A stretch of 64,000 nucleotides of DNA from Neodiprion pinetum (lineage: Eukaryota > Arthropoda > Insecta > Hymenoptera > Diprionidae), in contig NC_060232.1 of NCBI RefSeq assembly GCF_021155775.2, forward strand, positions 30,387,922 through 30,451,921. Direction: 5' to 3'. This document shows positions 12,828-25,535 of this stretch, piece after piece. The position numbers and the translations under genes were made by a program. Under the pieces are notes generated by a model, which had not been told where the DNA came from, ran no database searches, and saw only the letters and a list, made by a program, of their open reading frames with translations. Position 1 is the stretch's first letter; each line of letters begins with the position of its first letter.

Positions 12828-14582
12828 TTAAACCGAATAAGTGTTCTTCGTGACGCTTCCTGCTTTAGCCATGGTGTCTTTATGAATTTGGTAGCCTATT
12901 TGCACCCTTGGTGCAATCCGCAGTCTTTCCTTTAGTTTGCGCCTGCAATAAGAATATTAAAGGTTATACGGCACATTAAGGAAAACTGCAGTTTCCAATT
13001 CTGGTTTAATTAGAAAAATATCTTACCCGATTTCCAATACGCTTTGACCCCTGTTTGCATCTGCTGTCCATACACCAATTTTGTCACCTTTTGGTCTTAC
13101 GTTGACCACAGCTCCACATACATCATCAGAGAACTCGTTAAATGCTTCACCAATCATACAGAGAAGAACTTCAAGCCAAAAACGGTCCAAATCACTTCCT
13201 CTTTGCTTTTTGTCCAAGCTAATGAGCCACCTGCCTCCTTTTTTATTTGCATCATCTTCCCACATTGGCCGAATACCCTGCTTGAACATACTGTAGTCAC
13301 AGCCTTGCCGCAGCTCTGAGGCCAACTTTATGTGATTGTACAAGCTAGAAAAAGAATTTAATCATAAGATGAAGTGTAAATATACAGGTAGAAACTAAAT
13401 AAAACATTTGATAATACAGCTGAAATATGCAGGATACTTGAGACTGTTAACTTTTTCAAAAACAGGATGGTCAAGTGTAAATGTTTCGATGTAATACAAT
13501 GTGAAGAAAGTGGATCACGACGATGTGAAAGTATAGCACGTAAAACTAACTTGACATCATTTAAGCATAGAGAGCAAAGCGATATACATTCCATTCTCTT
13601 TACTCATGAAGTAAATACTACTTTGGAATTGAAAAATTTTAACGAAAACTTGGCAGTACATGAATTTTGTACTACTGATTGATTAATTGAGAGTTTGACT
13701 TTTTAAACAAATGATTGAGGATAATTTTTCAACTTTGCAAAAATGATAGAAGGAATATTAAAGTGGAAGGACCGTCAAAACTAAATTTCTATAAAAAATA
13801 CCTCCAAAAATCTTCTGCTGTGTCGAAACTTGTGATTTCACGCTGATTTTGTTCCCATGTCTTACTGCGATCATTCTCATAGTACCAAAGTGTCCAGGTA
13901 TTTTGCAACGGATGCTTGATAAGAAGCTCTGGTGGAAATTCTTCCAAATTTGCTACTTCTTGGTCCTTCTTCTCTGTATCCTGCAATGATAAATACACCT
14001 CTGCTTACTGTACAACATTCATATACTGCCGGTAAATATTTTCTACAGACTCTACAAACATAATTAAATGTAAATTCAAACTACATATACCACTGCGATT
14101 TCCGCATATTCAAGCGAACGGAGCTCCGAACGTGTGAAACCACGAGTACTTTGATAGATTTTGTATGGAGTGAAGTTGTCCAAAGCGTGAGTGATGAATG
14201 ATAAGTACCATCAACTATCGCGCGAATTGAAATGAATAGTTGTCGAGAAATCTACACAAGGAGAACGAACAAAAATGATTGGTATCATTTTAATTCGTTT
14301 TACGGTAAGACGAGAAAGAGAATTGGTTAACGCAGAGAAATGAATGATCTAACGAAGCGATAGTAGTAGGTTATGCCTATCAGCAAAAGGACGAGGGTCA
14401 GGGAGGCGGCGGGGAGCACGAGGAAGCAACCATGCTGATGCGTGAAACCGGACCTTTTTTGGTTAAAATACCGGACTAATGCTATTCGTTGGAAAGCGAG
14501 TGAGGTTTCGGTTAAGAAAATACGATAATTCAACGAAATTTTACAAGTATACCTCGATTTCTGCCGAATTATTTGCAGCCAT
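12828..14582 (-). CDS. eIF4E: Eukaryotic translation initiation factor 4E
   Basis: Four coding exons, 14582-14553, 13980-13802, 13344-13027 and 12942-12828, join with closing phases to 213 residues (human 217). The protein binds the mRNA 5' cap and recruits eIF4G. The cap-stacking tryptophans are W52 (NDRSKTW) and W98, followed by E99 (GIRPMWED). The eIF4G/4E-BP contact W69 lies in the EDFWSLYNH block. The C-terminal exon ends GSVTKNTYSV, placing a serine (S205) at the position of human Ser209, the Mnk target. The 10-residue first exon and its GTATAC donor are the least certain part, but its phase and an acceptor at 13981 fit. Conservation of all three tryptophans argues for a canonical class I eIF4E and not the repressor 4E-HP. 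It lies head to head with the RRM gene, with starts about 940 bp apart. Confidence 0.95.
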
Positions 14583-14599
14583 GTCACAGGAGTCGACCG

Positions 14600-15505
14600 C
14601 CAGGATTTTCAGCAAATGACAACTAAGGGCATCTGTCGGTAAGAGTTTGCGTAACTAGTCACTCGGGCTCGGCGAGGAATTGTTTCGAAAAACGAGCTAG
14701 CCGGCGCAGAGGCAAACGGGAAGACCAACACGCAGTGACACAGACCAAACACAGACAAGAAAGAAATAGAGATGCCTCGGCGATCGTGATGATTGAGTTC
14801 CTTCAGATTTTTTTGTGGATCTTTTCCAGAGGTAGATGTAATTACTTCATGAAGCGAGAAATTTTCAATAATACTTACACTGATTATTTTTATAATCACG
14901 AAAATTACGAACTTTGTTTTGTAATTGAAAGACGGCGTATTTTTTGTTTTCCCCTATTTATATGTCTTTCTTTTTTTTTTTTTTTTCACCTACGCAAAAC
15001 CTCGTCCGCAGCGACATCTGTGCGAGCGTGAAACTCGCAGCAACCACACGGAACGCTACTAATTTCGCGTGATTTGTAGTGAACATATTTATTTTTTTTT
15101 TGCAACTCACATATTCCATGTAAACAGTGAACCGTGAAATCGTGATCAATATGAAGCATGCGGTGAATATTCGATGTTATTATTCTATGGATCCCTTTCC
15201 TCAATTCTTCTTGAATCTCGTGTTAGAAAATCGATGGTTTGTAGGCGTGTTGTAATTTGGGGTTAGCTCGTTGGTTGGTAAAGACAGTGTAATTAGTCTT
15301 TAGACATTTTTTTGAATGAAACATGCCTCTAAATTTGTCGTGATTAATTTTCTTGTCAAATTTTTGTAATGTAAACAGCTATTGCACGTTTTAATCCACC
15401 GTACAATTTTGCCACAAAGGTCATAAAACTACTCTCAGCTTCTAGGCTTGTTCCTGAAGTTATATCAAAATTGACCTATTTTTCGATATTATCTCTTTTT
15501 AAGCA
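14600..15505. other. Shared upstream region of eIF4E and the RRM gene
   Basis: The stretch between the divergent start codons of eIF4E (-) and the two-RRM gene (+). It should hold both promoters and a 5' UTR exon of the RRM gene, because that gene's first coding exon begins at a splice acceptor (TTTTTAAGCAG, ending 15505). I see no TATA box in a convincing position. Open frames here are without domains. Confidence 0.4.
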
Positions 15506-15523
15506 GGTTCGGATGATCATATT

Positions 15524-18500
15524 ATGTTTAATAGAAAGACTACAAATCAACGGAGTAAGACTGGACATCAAAAAGAACATCCTCACTTGATATATCCAAA
15601 CAGCCAACCAGAAAATGTAAACAAACCACATAACAATTAAGCTGCTTGAACGATAACAAACGCTCCTGTTTTTATTTCGATAATTCTTCCCAGTTTACAT
15701 TACATCGTTTCTAATTCACAATTTTCTTCTGCCAAGTTGTCACTAACATTAACCAATACTGTACGAATGCTAGAAATATTATCAAAGTTACACACTTCTT
15801 ATGTGTAAAGTATGCAGTGATATGTATTATAAAGCTTGTGTTTTGTGCAATATTTCATTACTTGTCTAATAAAGCTTTCACGCATTACTTTCACTTTTAC
15901 TATAAAATGAGACAAAAAATCAAACATATGATTAAGGAATTGCTCAAAAACCATTTCAATAATTTAGCTTTAGAAAATTTATTGAACTTACTCTACCATT
16001 TGTTGGATTAACATTTTATCTTTGTTTTATTTTGTTACTTATAATTTGTTCCCACTTCAAGGTAATTGTCGAAGCAAAGATGTACATATGATCATCTGAA
16101 CTAGGCTTTACAAAAAATATTCTGCAAGGTTAGCATTTGGACTGTATTTTGTTGACTTCAAGTGATACAGGGCTGATTGACCCTCTGGAGGCAACCTGGA
16201 TCATTACCCATTTATTTTTGCCAATTCAAAGGAATTTTTGCCAATTCCTTATATCTCATTTTGTATTAAATCTTACTACGTCATCTAAAGTAAACATATC
16301 GAATTCGTTCCTCTACCATCGTACGCTAGACATTCTAACGATTTCATTTCACTATTTACAAGCTGAAAAATATGAATTTAAACCGTTTTTATAAACAAAA
16401 CCAATTCTGCTTAACACAGGGTTGCCTAAACAAGGGACCCCTGAAAATGGTTGCCCTCAGAGGGCTAAAAAACCAAATATATCATGTTCCTCTGTTTTTC
16501 TGAAGAATTATCGCACTGTTATTTCTCATATTTTTCATAACATTTAGCCAGTCTTGTTTTCGCTGCCATTGCTTTCATCTGATGTAGAAATTGTGCCAAT
16601 CTGTTCTTTAAACCAGACCTGTGTAACTAGAAGCATAGGGGATGCATCTGTAGAATACATTCCGGTACATTCGTAGACCGGCTTCCGTACACTTTTCAAT
16701 TCCTATTACTAACTACATGATTACAATTATAACATTGTTGTTCAACATAATGTCCAATTTATTCCTTTCATTTGCTTTCTGTAAATTTCTTTTCAGCATC
16801 TTACAAAGAGCAATGTTCATTAAATAAGTCTGAGAAGAAAGTAACTTGAAATGCAACTGCTTTCAGGGACCTGAAGAAAATGGAGACAGTAAACGTTTGG
16901 CAGTAAAACAGGAGTTGGCAGCATTTGGATATGATAATACTTATGGCAGTTACTCCGTACCCTCCCCCTCTCCGGCAGCTCTAAATCAACCCTTACCTGG
17001 ACAGCCACCCTTGCCTCCTATGCCTCCCCCACCAGGCACGCTCCCTCCTCCACCTCATGTATTTGGACCAGTTCATTCCCAAGTTACACCCATGCAACCC
17101 TGGTCACATCCGCCTCCACCATGGCAGTGGATGACGCCTCAGACTCCACCACTACCACCGCAGTCACCTCGCGACATGACACCAAATAATTTTCAACGAG
17201 ACATGCCGTTGAGAAGTAACTATGTCAGGCGAGACAGGTTCAACCACAATCGGAACAATATATATAACCAACGGAGTAATTTCCATAGGAAAAACAGAAG
17301 GAGTCCTCGATACGATCAACTCCAGGGGCAGTTTGATCAAGCTTCATATTTTGGGCCATCGTTGCCAGGTACGATAGGGCTGGACCGCCAGAGAAATCGT
17401 TACTCCGTACCTGCATCGATTCATAAAGCTAATGGTTTTATCAATCATATTTCAGTTGCAATTCACAACCATCAAATACAACAGTCCTCTTTACCACCCG
17501 GAGCCTCTCAAATTTCAATCAATAGACACATGGACGAATCTGGCGATCAAGACATTAAAATAGTTTCTGTGAGTTCCAGACTTGTAGTTAAGTTTTATAA
17601 ATGTGATATGGATATCCTTGTGTCTTCATGCGAGTGTATATATTTTTATTTATTTTTCTGCTAGCCTAGTTTGCACTTTATAAATTGTGATATGGCTCGA
17701 TTCAGAAAATTCAAAGATCTACACTTTGAAGTTGTGATCGAAATCTTCATTTCCACTCATTCAAAGTGAGTTAATTTTGATCGATTTTGACTTGATTTTA
17801 GGAGGAAACCGTTGTTAAAAAGAATAAACAACGGAAGCCAATGTCCCAAAGTTATCCAAGCCGTCCATGGAATCGCGAAGATGCTGAGAGGGCACTACAA
17901 ATAGAAAATGAATACAATAAAACTGTGAAGGCACAAAGTTTAATCATAAAATTTCCGGATCCTGATCTCAATAAAGATATCGTCAGAGAATTTCACTCTG
18001 GCATACAAAATATACATTTTCAAAGTCCCAGCGGACCACGGTATTGCTTCATTCAAATGGCAGAAGATGTTAACATCGATGAAGCTATACAGGAATTGGA
18101 AAAAATACAGTTTGGAGTAGGACATTTGAAAGTTGAGCGAAAATCATTGAGGGACGAAGACAATCCAACTCCGGAAGAAATAGACCCTTATACACTGTAC
18201 ATTGGAAATTTACCAGAATCTGTTAACGTTAATGAAGTCAAAACTAAGTTTCCTTCCGCAGCTCGGGTCGATGTTGGATATGCCCAAAAAATGAGAAACA
18301 CTCGGTAAGTTGGCTCATGTGTATGGTATGTGATAAAATTACAATCCCACTTAACAATGAGTTGATACCAAAGTGGAAATGTTTACCAATTTTTAATCAT
18401 AAACTCACTCATATCCACATTGAAAATTTCCAGGTATGCATTCATACGGTATAACAGTGTCGAGGAATCTATATCTGCTTATAGACAAGCTCATGATTTA

Positions 18501-19498
18501 ATGTGGGACACTCGTAGCATCATTGTTAGATTTAGAAGACAGCGTGGCAATACGTGCCTACCAGGAGAACCAAAGCCTAATGTGAAGAAGGTAAAAGAAG
18601 AACCTGGAACTCCATCTCAAGTGAAGAAAGAACTGTTAAGTTCAAATCAACAAAACCAGATAAAGCCAGATGTTGGAAAACAGAACCATGTTACATTGGC
18701 ACCACAAACTGTACAGAATAAGAGTCAGTGTGATTCTCAATCGGAAATTCTGAAGTCGTCGCCATTGACAGAGTTGCCTTCAACAGTACCAACGCCTGTT
18801 GTAACATCCACAAAGACAACAATTCTGCACCAACAACAACCATGGGTAAAAAGATGATTGAGATTATATGATATAAAAACGTCTTGTTCTCATTCCTACT
18901 GAGTTTTATAGTATTCTCGTATCTTCCGGAACGTCTCAACGTTACCTTTGATAATAAATATTCTCCAATGATGATTCATTCTCGTTCTTTGTTTTTGTTC
19001 AGACATTAAAGCCATCAGAAATACCACAGATGACTGAGTCAGTTCCTTCGGTGCCTTTGAAAACTAGTCAGATAGGAGATAAAGAGTTATTACTGGAGAT
19101 AAAAGAAGAACCTGAAGACTACGATGAGATGGAAATGCAAGAAGACGCACAAATAGACGATGAAGTTGATGACGATGACGACGAAGAAGAGGATGATGAT
19201 TCAGATGACGATGACGATGACGATGACGATGATCATGAAGAAGAAGATGAAGACGACGAGGACGAGGAAATCGATGATACTGAAACTTTACCAGATGACG
19301 ATAAACAGAATGAGAATAAGGACGACGAGCCTGTAGATGTGAGTCAATCAACCACTTATTTCTTCAACGAGGAGATGATAATTCAAACCGAACCACAATT
19401 TAATTTTCATGTTACTGTATTTTATTGTATTTTTTTTTCAGCATCTCGACCAAATGTTCAACGATTTGGAGAATATGGCTGGTGATATTGGATTATAG
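15524..19498 (+). CDS. Two-RRM RNA-binding protein with Pro-rich N-terminus and acidic tail
   Basis: Proposed coding exons are 15524-15616, 16867-17568, 17802-18304, 18434-18845, 19003-19338 and 19442-19498. All phases close, giving 700 residues. The N-terminal half is Pro-rich (PPLPPMPPPPGTLPPPPH) followed by an Arg/Asn-rich stretch (YVRRDRFNHNRNN). Two RRM-like folds follow: RRM1 at about 311-385 (SLIIKF as RNP2-like strand) and RRM2 at about 404-475 (LYIGNLP as RNP2, RYAFIRY as RNP1). Then come a Lys/Pro linker with repeated VKEEPG and IKEEPED, SUMO-site-like motifs, and an Asp/Glu run of about 60 residues. The last exon encodes a short conserved-looking tail (LDQMFNDLENMAGDIGL). This resembles nucleolin-like nuclear RRM proteins; an insect Painting-of-fourth relative is one possibility I cannot confirm. 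The first exon is the weakest part (donor AAT|GTAAAC). Confidence 0.8.
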
Positions 19499-19664
19499 AT
19501 CTCTTTTTTTACTACACAATTATTTGACAGCGAGAGAAAACTCTCGGACTATTCATTTTTTAATATTCTGATATGTAAATACTTTTTTTGACATGCGTAT
19601 AATGTCAGTGATAAAGTAACATGATAGTATGTTTATCAGTAAAATATTATTCAATTACATTAGT

Positions 19665-19670
19665 AATAAA
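19665..19670 (+). terminator. AATAAA poly(A) signal of the RRM gene
   Basis: A canonical hexamer 167 bp past the RRM gene's stop codon, in AT-rich 3' UTR-like sequence. It is the first AATAAA on this strand after the stop. Confidence 0.6.
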
Positions 19671-19699
19671 GCTCGTATAAGATGAATTATTTAAAATTC

Positions 19700-20590
19700 A
19701 AAGTATACAGTATTTTTTTTAGTACATTTACATGGTTGCTATTATTTTTTACCACATTCCTCTCACCTTTTCCGTTTCACTTTTGAAAATAAAAACTATA
19801 ACTAAATATGCGATTAAATTTATTTAGCAAGCGTTCGTCGTGAATATCAATAATTTTGCTGATTGTCTTTATTTGTTGCGGAAAAACGATTAAGATTTCT
19901 TTGACGATGCCGCCCAACACTTCAAGTAGTAATCATCAGTGTCGGCGAACCAGTATCATTTCAGGATACAGAGCCCAGTATTAAATGAATCCTCAAGAAA
20001 TCGTTACTTGTCAAGGCGAATCATCGCGAATATTCTGGAATGTTAAATTCATTCGGTAATTCCGCTTTGGATTTACTCGACATAGCGTGAGTAGTCTGAT
20101 TATCATGAATCAGCATGAGTGTGTCGAATGATTTTGAATTACGGTCTACGTTATACCGATCAAACCCTGGGTTATTTTGCGTAAGAGTTTGCCGGGTTTG
20201 GGGGTGTTAGCAGTTTCACGTATTATTACCAAGCAACTGATCACGCCTGTAAAACAAATTATTCATAACCAACAACTATCGCGTGCAAAACTTTGGTAAC
20301 ATACTATCGTCGCAGAGAAATTGAAAAGTTGAGAAAATCCCGTCCAAGAAAATATACCCGTAAGTGGTCGGAGAATTCATACATCGCCTGACGTCGCATA
20401 TACGGTAATGCTCTAAACATTTGATCGCGTTGCGTCTAGCTTACGTGGTGTTTTCACCCGGCCCACGGTCTTACATACGTAGATATATAAAATAAAGCGT
20501 AAGCCAAGCGTAAGCAACGGTGTAAGCGTCCCGTGAACGGATTCGAATTAACGGATTAAACGGATTAGAGAACGGATTAAATCGGTTCTC
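19700..20590. other. Spacer with a possible upstream promoter
   Basis: No coding exon seen. A TATA-like string (ATATATAAAATAAA) lies near 20482. Between 20540 and 20585 the short motif ACGGATTA recurs four times as a small tandem cluster just before the hairpin repeat. Confidence 0.3.
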
Positions 20591-20593
20591 TAA

Positions 20594-20745
20594 TGGACAG
20601 ACGATAATAATTTCCCCCCCCCCCCCCCTCCCCCCCCCCCCCCTCTGCCCATCGGGCGGGAGCCTGAGAGGTAACGCGTGTTGCTACCCCCACTCCATGG
20701 AAGAGCGACAGAGAGAGCGGGAGAATTATTATCTTCCGTCCTTCA
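20594..20745. repeat. Imperfect hairpin element around a poly(C) tract
   Basis: A C-rich run (about 30 of 33 bases, near 20611-20643) and a purine-rich stretch (GACAGAGAGAGCGGGAG) sit between inverted arms. The left arm includes GATAATAATTTC and the right arm GAATTATTATC, with GGAC / GTCC beyond. The roughly 150-bp unit could fold. It may be a degenerate MITE; no transposase is present. Confidence 0.4.
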
Positions 20746-21039
20746 GAGAAATGATTTAAATCTCTTCTGAACGCCGTGCGGCGTCAGTCGTTTCCAAGCA
20801 ATCGGAGCGAAATTACGTGTTCTCAGTATCAGTTCGACATTCACACCGTGTTGTTCAGGTTGCGTCACGTTCTTCGATCAGTGTATTTCCACCACAATCA
20901 TCTGTGAATAATACACGCGGAGCAGTAGCGTATAGCCTGAAGAAAAACCGAGTCACTGAAATAAAAACATCCCGCGAACGTTGAAGGTGAATTTTGTGTT
21001 CCGAGTTTTCATTGTTTTGTGTAACTTCAGATTTCAGTG

Positions 21040-21273
21040 ATGTTTATTTTTTTCTCTGTGCGTCGAGTGTCAATTTTATTATTTTTTTTGCTGATCTTCG
21101 GCAAATGCGCAGTTGCATTGTTAGCAAGTTTACTCAGTCGGTTCAAAGAGACAGCTACAGCACAAAAAATGACTGTAGAATCGAGTGTTATTGTGGTGGG
21201 GATTTTTGGATTATTAGAGATTAGTGAAGATCTGAATTATGTGAAAAGTGCGTCTCTTTACCAATCAACCTGA
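21040..21273 (+). CDS. Doubtful small ORF with signal-peptide-like start
   Basis: A 77-residue frame beginning MFIFFSVRRVSILLFFLLIF, which has the shape of a signal peptide (short basic stretch, hydrophobic core, then GKCA as a possible cleavage region). The remainder has a hydrophobic patch (VIVVGIFGLL) and no cysteine pattern. No domain is recognised. It overlaps another open frame of similar length and lacks other support, so it may be chance in T-rich DNA or a 5' UTR. Confidence 0.15.
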   Translation: MFIFFSVRRVSILLFFLLIFGKCAVALLASLLSRFKETATAQKMTVESSVIVVGIFGLLEISEDLNYVKSASLYQST

Positions 21274-21299
21274 GATGCTACAGGAACTACTACATGTAA

Positions 21300-23490
21300 G
21301 AGTGTGGAGCAGCCCAGAGTCGAGGTAACGATACTTATGTTAATTATTGATTGATAATTCCAGGTGATACATATAAAGCCATATATAAACTTTTGTTCTT
21401 GCATTACATGCAATGAATATGAAACTAGACATCAGTATTAATTAATTTGAAAACTAAAATGCCAATTTGTTAAATTAATTCAAGTGTTCTGTTTTATTTT
21501 TTACAGATTTAAGCAGAGACTTCCGAGTAACTTTTTCATTTCTCGGCAACGTTGGTGAGTTTGCATGTGTTAGGTTACGGGTATTTCCCTGGGCTTCCTC
21601 TGTCACGTGGCGTGGCGGTAACAATTGTTACACAAATCTTCGATTTCTCAGCTGCATGAATAGGCTCATTCGCGGTCGCAACGCGCTTGACTTTCAGTCG
21701 AATAATTTTTTTTTGCAATTTAATTTACCGTAACTTGCTTAAAGTTAGAAATTTTGCACGTTGCTAAAAGTGGAATGAGCATCGCGACAGGTAACCATCG
21801 CTTACTCAGCATTCGCGAGATCGAATTGTGTTTCGTAAGCGATGTAGCAATCTACGTTTGAATTTACCGATGATGTTTAAGCGGTGGGATCACCTGAGGT
21901 TTGAACGTATTCAATTATTCACATTAATGTTGAATCGATAAAATTCCAAAGTCTGGCATAACGTAACGTAATCAAATTGCATCTTATATATCATTTTTAA
22001 TCTTTTAACATTCAACAAATATTGATCAACTGCAGGCTTAGCTCGCTTAGAAAAATGCTAATTGGCATACAGGATGTTTTTAATCAATTTTACAAAATGT
22101 TAATGTACCGATAGTCTGCCAACATTTACTAAAATAATACATACAATATTAGGGTTGGCGGGATACAACCGCTATACTGTATGCTGAATAGGCAGACTAT
22201 GATACAAAAACATGTTGCTCCCAACAGGTAACCAACGAAAATGTAAGTCAGTGACCACGGCGCAAATGAAGAAGAATGATGTGTGTTGGAAAAAATGGAG
22301 AATCGTTTAGATCGAATATAGGTAACCGGGTAGGTAGGTGGACGTTCTGGGATCCGTCGCAAGGTTATGCATGTGTGTGTGAGTCTTTCTTTTCCGTTGG
22401 GCGGTTGCGTTGGGTAACAGGCAAGGGTAGGAAGGTCGCGATGTACCGTGATGTCACTAACTTTTGTAATCCACAGCGTCAAACGATCACAGAAATTCTT
22501 TTTCCAAAAGACTCCGTATTCGAGTCTCTCGACCATTTGTAAGCATTTGAATATTAACGAGAATTAATTTACTATTTCTTGTCACTCTGCAACCATTTTT
22601 CAATCGTTGTTCAATTCAATTATTTAGTCATTACCGATCATTATTCCGTTCAATTGAACTCTGTGATCGTCTGAATGGGCAAAACGCATCTCTGGACCAT
22701 CTATCGCGTTCCGTGGTACGCTAGATGGGGAGAGATGCTGAGCTCGAAGACTTCGCGTCGAAGAGGACCGCCGACCGTCACGCCACACAATAATGCATGC
22801 CCTCCTCCAACCTCCCTCCCAATTTCGATTTGTAATCTGAGAAGAACAATCCGCATAGCAATGTATCTAATTCGAAAAGATGCAGATGTGGATTGGGTTT
22901 CTACAGAATTTTTCGGGGCAAGTCCCAGGTAATACAAATTTTTTGACAGTTTATTCTGTCGCGCTTTATTGCGCGTAGAATAATCAAGAAAATTGGACGC
23001 AGCCTTTTGCGCGTAAATTACTAACGGGAATCGGACACGTTTTTTTACGCGTCGATTTTGCAAACAGTATATAAAAGAGTTACGCACTCGAGATGTGCTG
23101 ATCTTTCAGCTCATGGGTCAATTTTTTGACGAATTTTAAGGTTTTCAAGTTCCACGCCGCCTTTTGCGCGTGGACTTGATACTTCTTACTTATCCGAGAA
23201 AGCGCGGCATTCGAAAGCCGGCGCTCAACGCGCAGGAACAAAAATCTCGGTAGTATATACTGATAGTGTAGAATTTTGGCGTAAGTATTTATGAAATATA
23301 TCTGAAATGTACAGAAATAGTCGTTTCACTGATCGTATTATTTTCTATTTCAGGGCAACAAAACTTTGCGCAGAAAGTAATGTCGATTCAAAAAGTTTAG
23401 AATGTTTTTGATACATCAATAGAATGAATATTAAAGCGAATATTATGTTGGACTCGACCCATTTTTGGTCAGTGGATGAACTTATGTGAT
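21300..23490. other. Non-coding stretch with a possible untranslated exon
   Basis: The 48-bp segment 21507-21554 is bounded by TTTTTTACAG and GTGAGT and could be a small untranslated exon. From about 22940 to 23260 GCGCGT-containing motifs recur (for example GCCTTTTGCGCGT twice), standing out in AT-rich surroundings. A 135-codon reverse frame at 22129-22536 has no recognisable domain and is overlapped by a forward frame, so I do not call it. Confidence 0.3.
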
Positions 23491-23494
23491 TGTG

Positions 23495-24386
23495 CTAACC
23501 ACACCTTCGTCTGTTTCAGCTAACGAAATCTTTGTTTGTTTCAGGTAATCAGACTTTCTGTCCTCTTCAGCTAATCAAACTTTTTGTCTGTTTCAGTTAA
23601 TTGAATCTTTTGTCTGTTTCAGATAATCAAACCTTTTGTCTGTTTCAGATAATCAAACCTTTTGTCTGTTTCGGATAATCAAACCTTCTGTCTGTTTCAG
23701 ATAATCATTCAGCTAATCAAATTTTCTGTCTCTTTCAGCCGATCAAGCTTTTTATCCGTTTTAGCCAATCAAATTTTTTGTTTGTTTCAGCTAACCAAAC
23801 TTTTTGTCTATTTCAGCTAATCAAACGTTTTGTCTATTTCAGGTAATCAGACTTTGTCTCTTTCAGCCAATCGAACTTTTTGTCTAATTCACAAGTTAAT
23901 TAAACCTTTTGCTTGTTTCAGCTAATCGAATCTTTTGTATGTTTCAGCTAATTAAACTTTCTGTCTCTTTCAGTTAATCAAACTTTTTATCTGTTTCAGC
24001 TAATCAAACCTTTTGTCTGTTTCAGATAATTATACTTTCTGTCTTTTTCGGCTAATTAAGCTTTTTGTCCGTTTCAGTTAATCAAACCTTTTGCTTGTTT
24101 CAGCTAATCGAACCTTTTGTATGTTTCAGCTAATTAAACTTTCTGTCTCTTTCAGCTAATCAAACGTTTTATCTGTTTCAGCTAAACAAACCTCTTGCCT
24201 GTTTCAGCTAATCAAACCTTTTGTCTGTTTCAGATAATCATACTTTCTGTCTCTTTCGGCTAATTAAGCTTTTTGTCCGTTTCAGTTAATCAAACCTTTT
24301 GTCTGTTTCAGCTAATCAAATATTTTGACTGTTTTAACTAATCAATTTGTCTCTTATTCGTTAATTATATTTTTCACTTATCTAAG
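23495..24386. repeat. 26-bp minisatellite of splice-acceptor-like units
   Basis: About 34 tandem copies of a 26-bp unit with consensus CTAATCAAACCTTTTGTCTG followed by TTTCAG. Copies differ by point changes and occasional indels and decay at both ends. Each unit has a branch-point-like CTAAT, a pyrimidine-rich stretch and a terminal CAG, so the array reads as a series of 3' splice-site look-alikes on the + strand. There are no unique spacers, so it is not a CRISPR array. Confidence 0.93.
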
Positions 24387-25535
24387 CTAAGTATATTTCT
24401 GTTTATATCGAAATATGTCACAAATTTTATTTTCATCTGTTCCACGTAAGTGAGGTTAATTGACTGTTTAGGTCTGGTTCAAGGTCAGTCATCTTTTCAC
24501 CGATACATAGATTTAGCGATGTATATAGTTTATTTTTTAATGGTTTTACAGTCTTTTATTGCGCTCGTTTTAGTGTCATAGTTTTTTTTCTCGAGTCGCC
24601 CATAGGTCATGTTCGGTTTGTATTTCACTGTATAATTATATAGCACTGTCGTATTTTGGTGGTTGTGTTTATCCTACTCCGATTTGTTTCCATTTCTTCA
24701 AAGATTTCTGCTTAGTCTTCCGATAGGTAAATGCCAGCGTCTTACGGCGATTCGTATTTTCGATCTTGGTTTAGTTGTGAATTGTTTTGCGTATTCACCA
24801 AGTTCTCCATTTTAGTGATTATCTTATACATCATAAGAAAAAAAACCGTGCCCGAACATCCAAATACAATCACCGTTCGCTTACAAGATAAAAACTATCA
24901 CCCTTCATCTATAATTAAAACAGCCAACTTTCATCCACAATTAAAACAGTCATCTTCGATCGATAATAAATAGTCAGCTGGTCATATTAACTGAAAAATT
25001 TCGAACAAACTCCGAATATCCGCGAATACAAATTGATTGGGAAAAACAATTTACCGTAGTTAACATGTGAAAAAAAGACATTTGCAATTTTTCGAAGAAT
25101 GTAAGATCGATCTTGCAAGTATTCTCCGTGGAGTAGGCCTACTGGGGATACCACGTAAAAAAAAAACGCGCCGGGTGCTCTACCGCTTGCGGTGGTGTGG
25201 AAACGAGCATAAGCGAACTTATTTTCATTTGTCAAATACTAACATATTGTAGTTTTTCAAATGACAATTTTATTCTTGTATAAATTTAACTTATTGTCAA
25301 TAAGATTCGTGCTTCGGTTATGTGTAACGCATGTGGAATTGTAATACCTTCGGATTTCTCTAGTTTAGTGAGAGTGAATTCCACGTAAATATATTTTTCT
25401 TTTTGATAAATTTCGTTTCTTAATTAAAGTCAACAAAGTGCACATACCTTTGGCAATTCCAACATCTTTCTCCCCGGCTTGACCTTTCGCAGTCGACACA
25501 GGTTGTTGACATAAAACACTATAATTGCATACCAA

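Noticed and set aside
13358..13682. Open frames on both strands inside eIF4E intron 2
   Set aside because: They overlap each other, have no domains, and the eIF4E splice sites explain the region as intron.
16181..16465. Inverted pair (CCCTCTGGAGGCAACC / GGTTGCCCTCAGAGGG) inside an RRM gene intron
   Set aside because: Only 14 of 16 bases match and no target duplication was seen, so it is too weak to call a MITE.
22129..22536. 135-codon reverse-strand frame with hydrophobic stretches
   Set aside because: No domain, no splice partners, and a forward frame of 88 codons overlaps it; composition fits chance.
23495..24386. Possible CRISPR array
   Set aside because: Units are directly adjacent with no unique spacers, and the surroundings are eukaryotic; it is a minisatellite.
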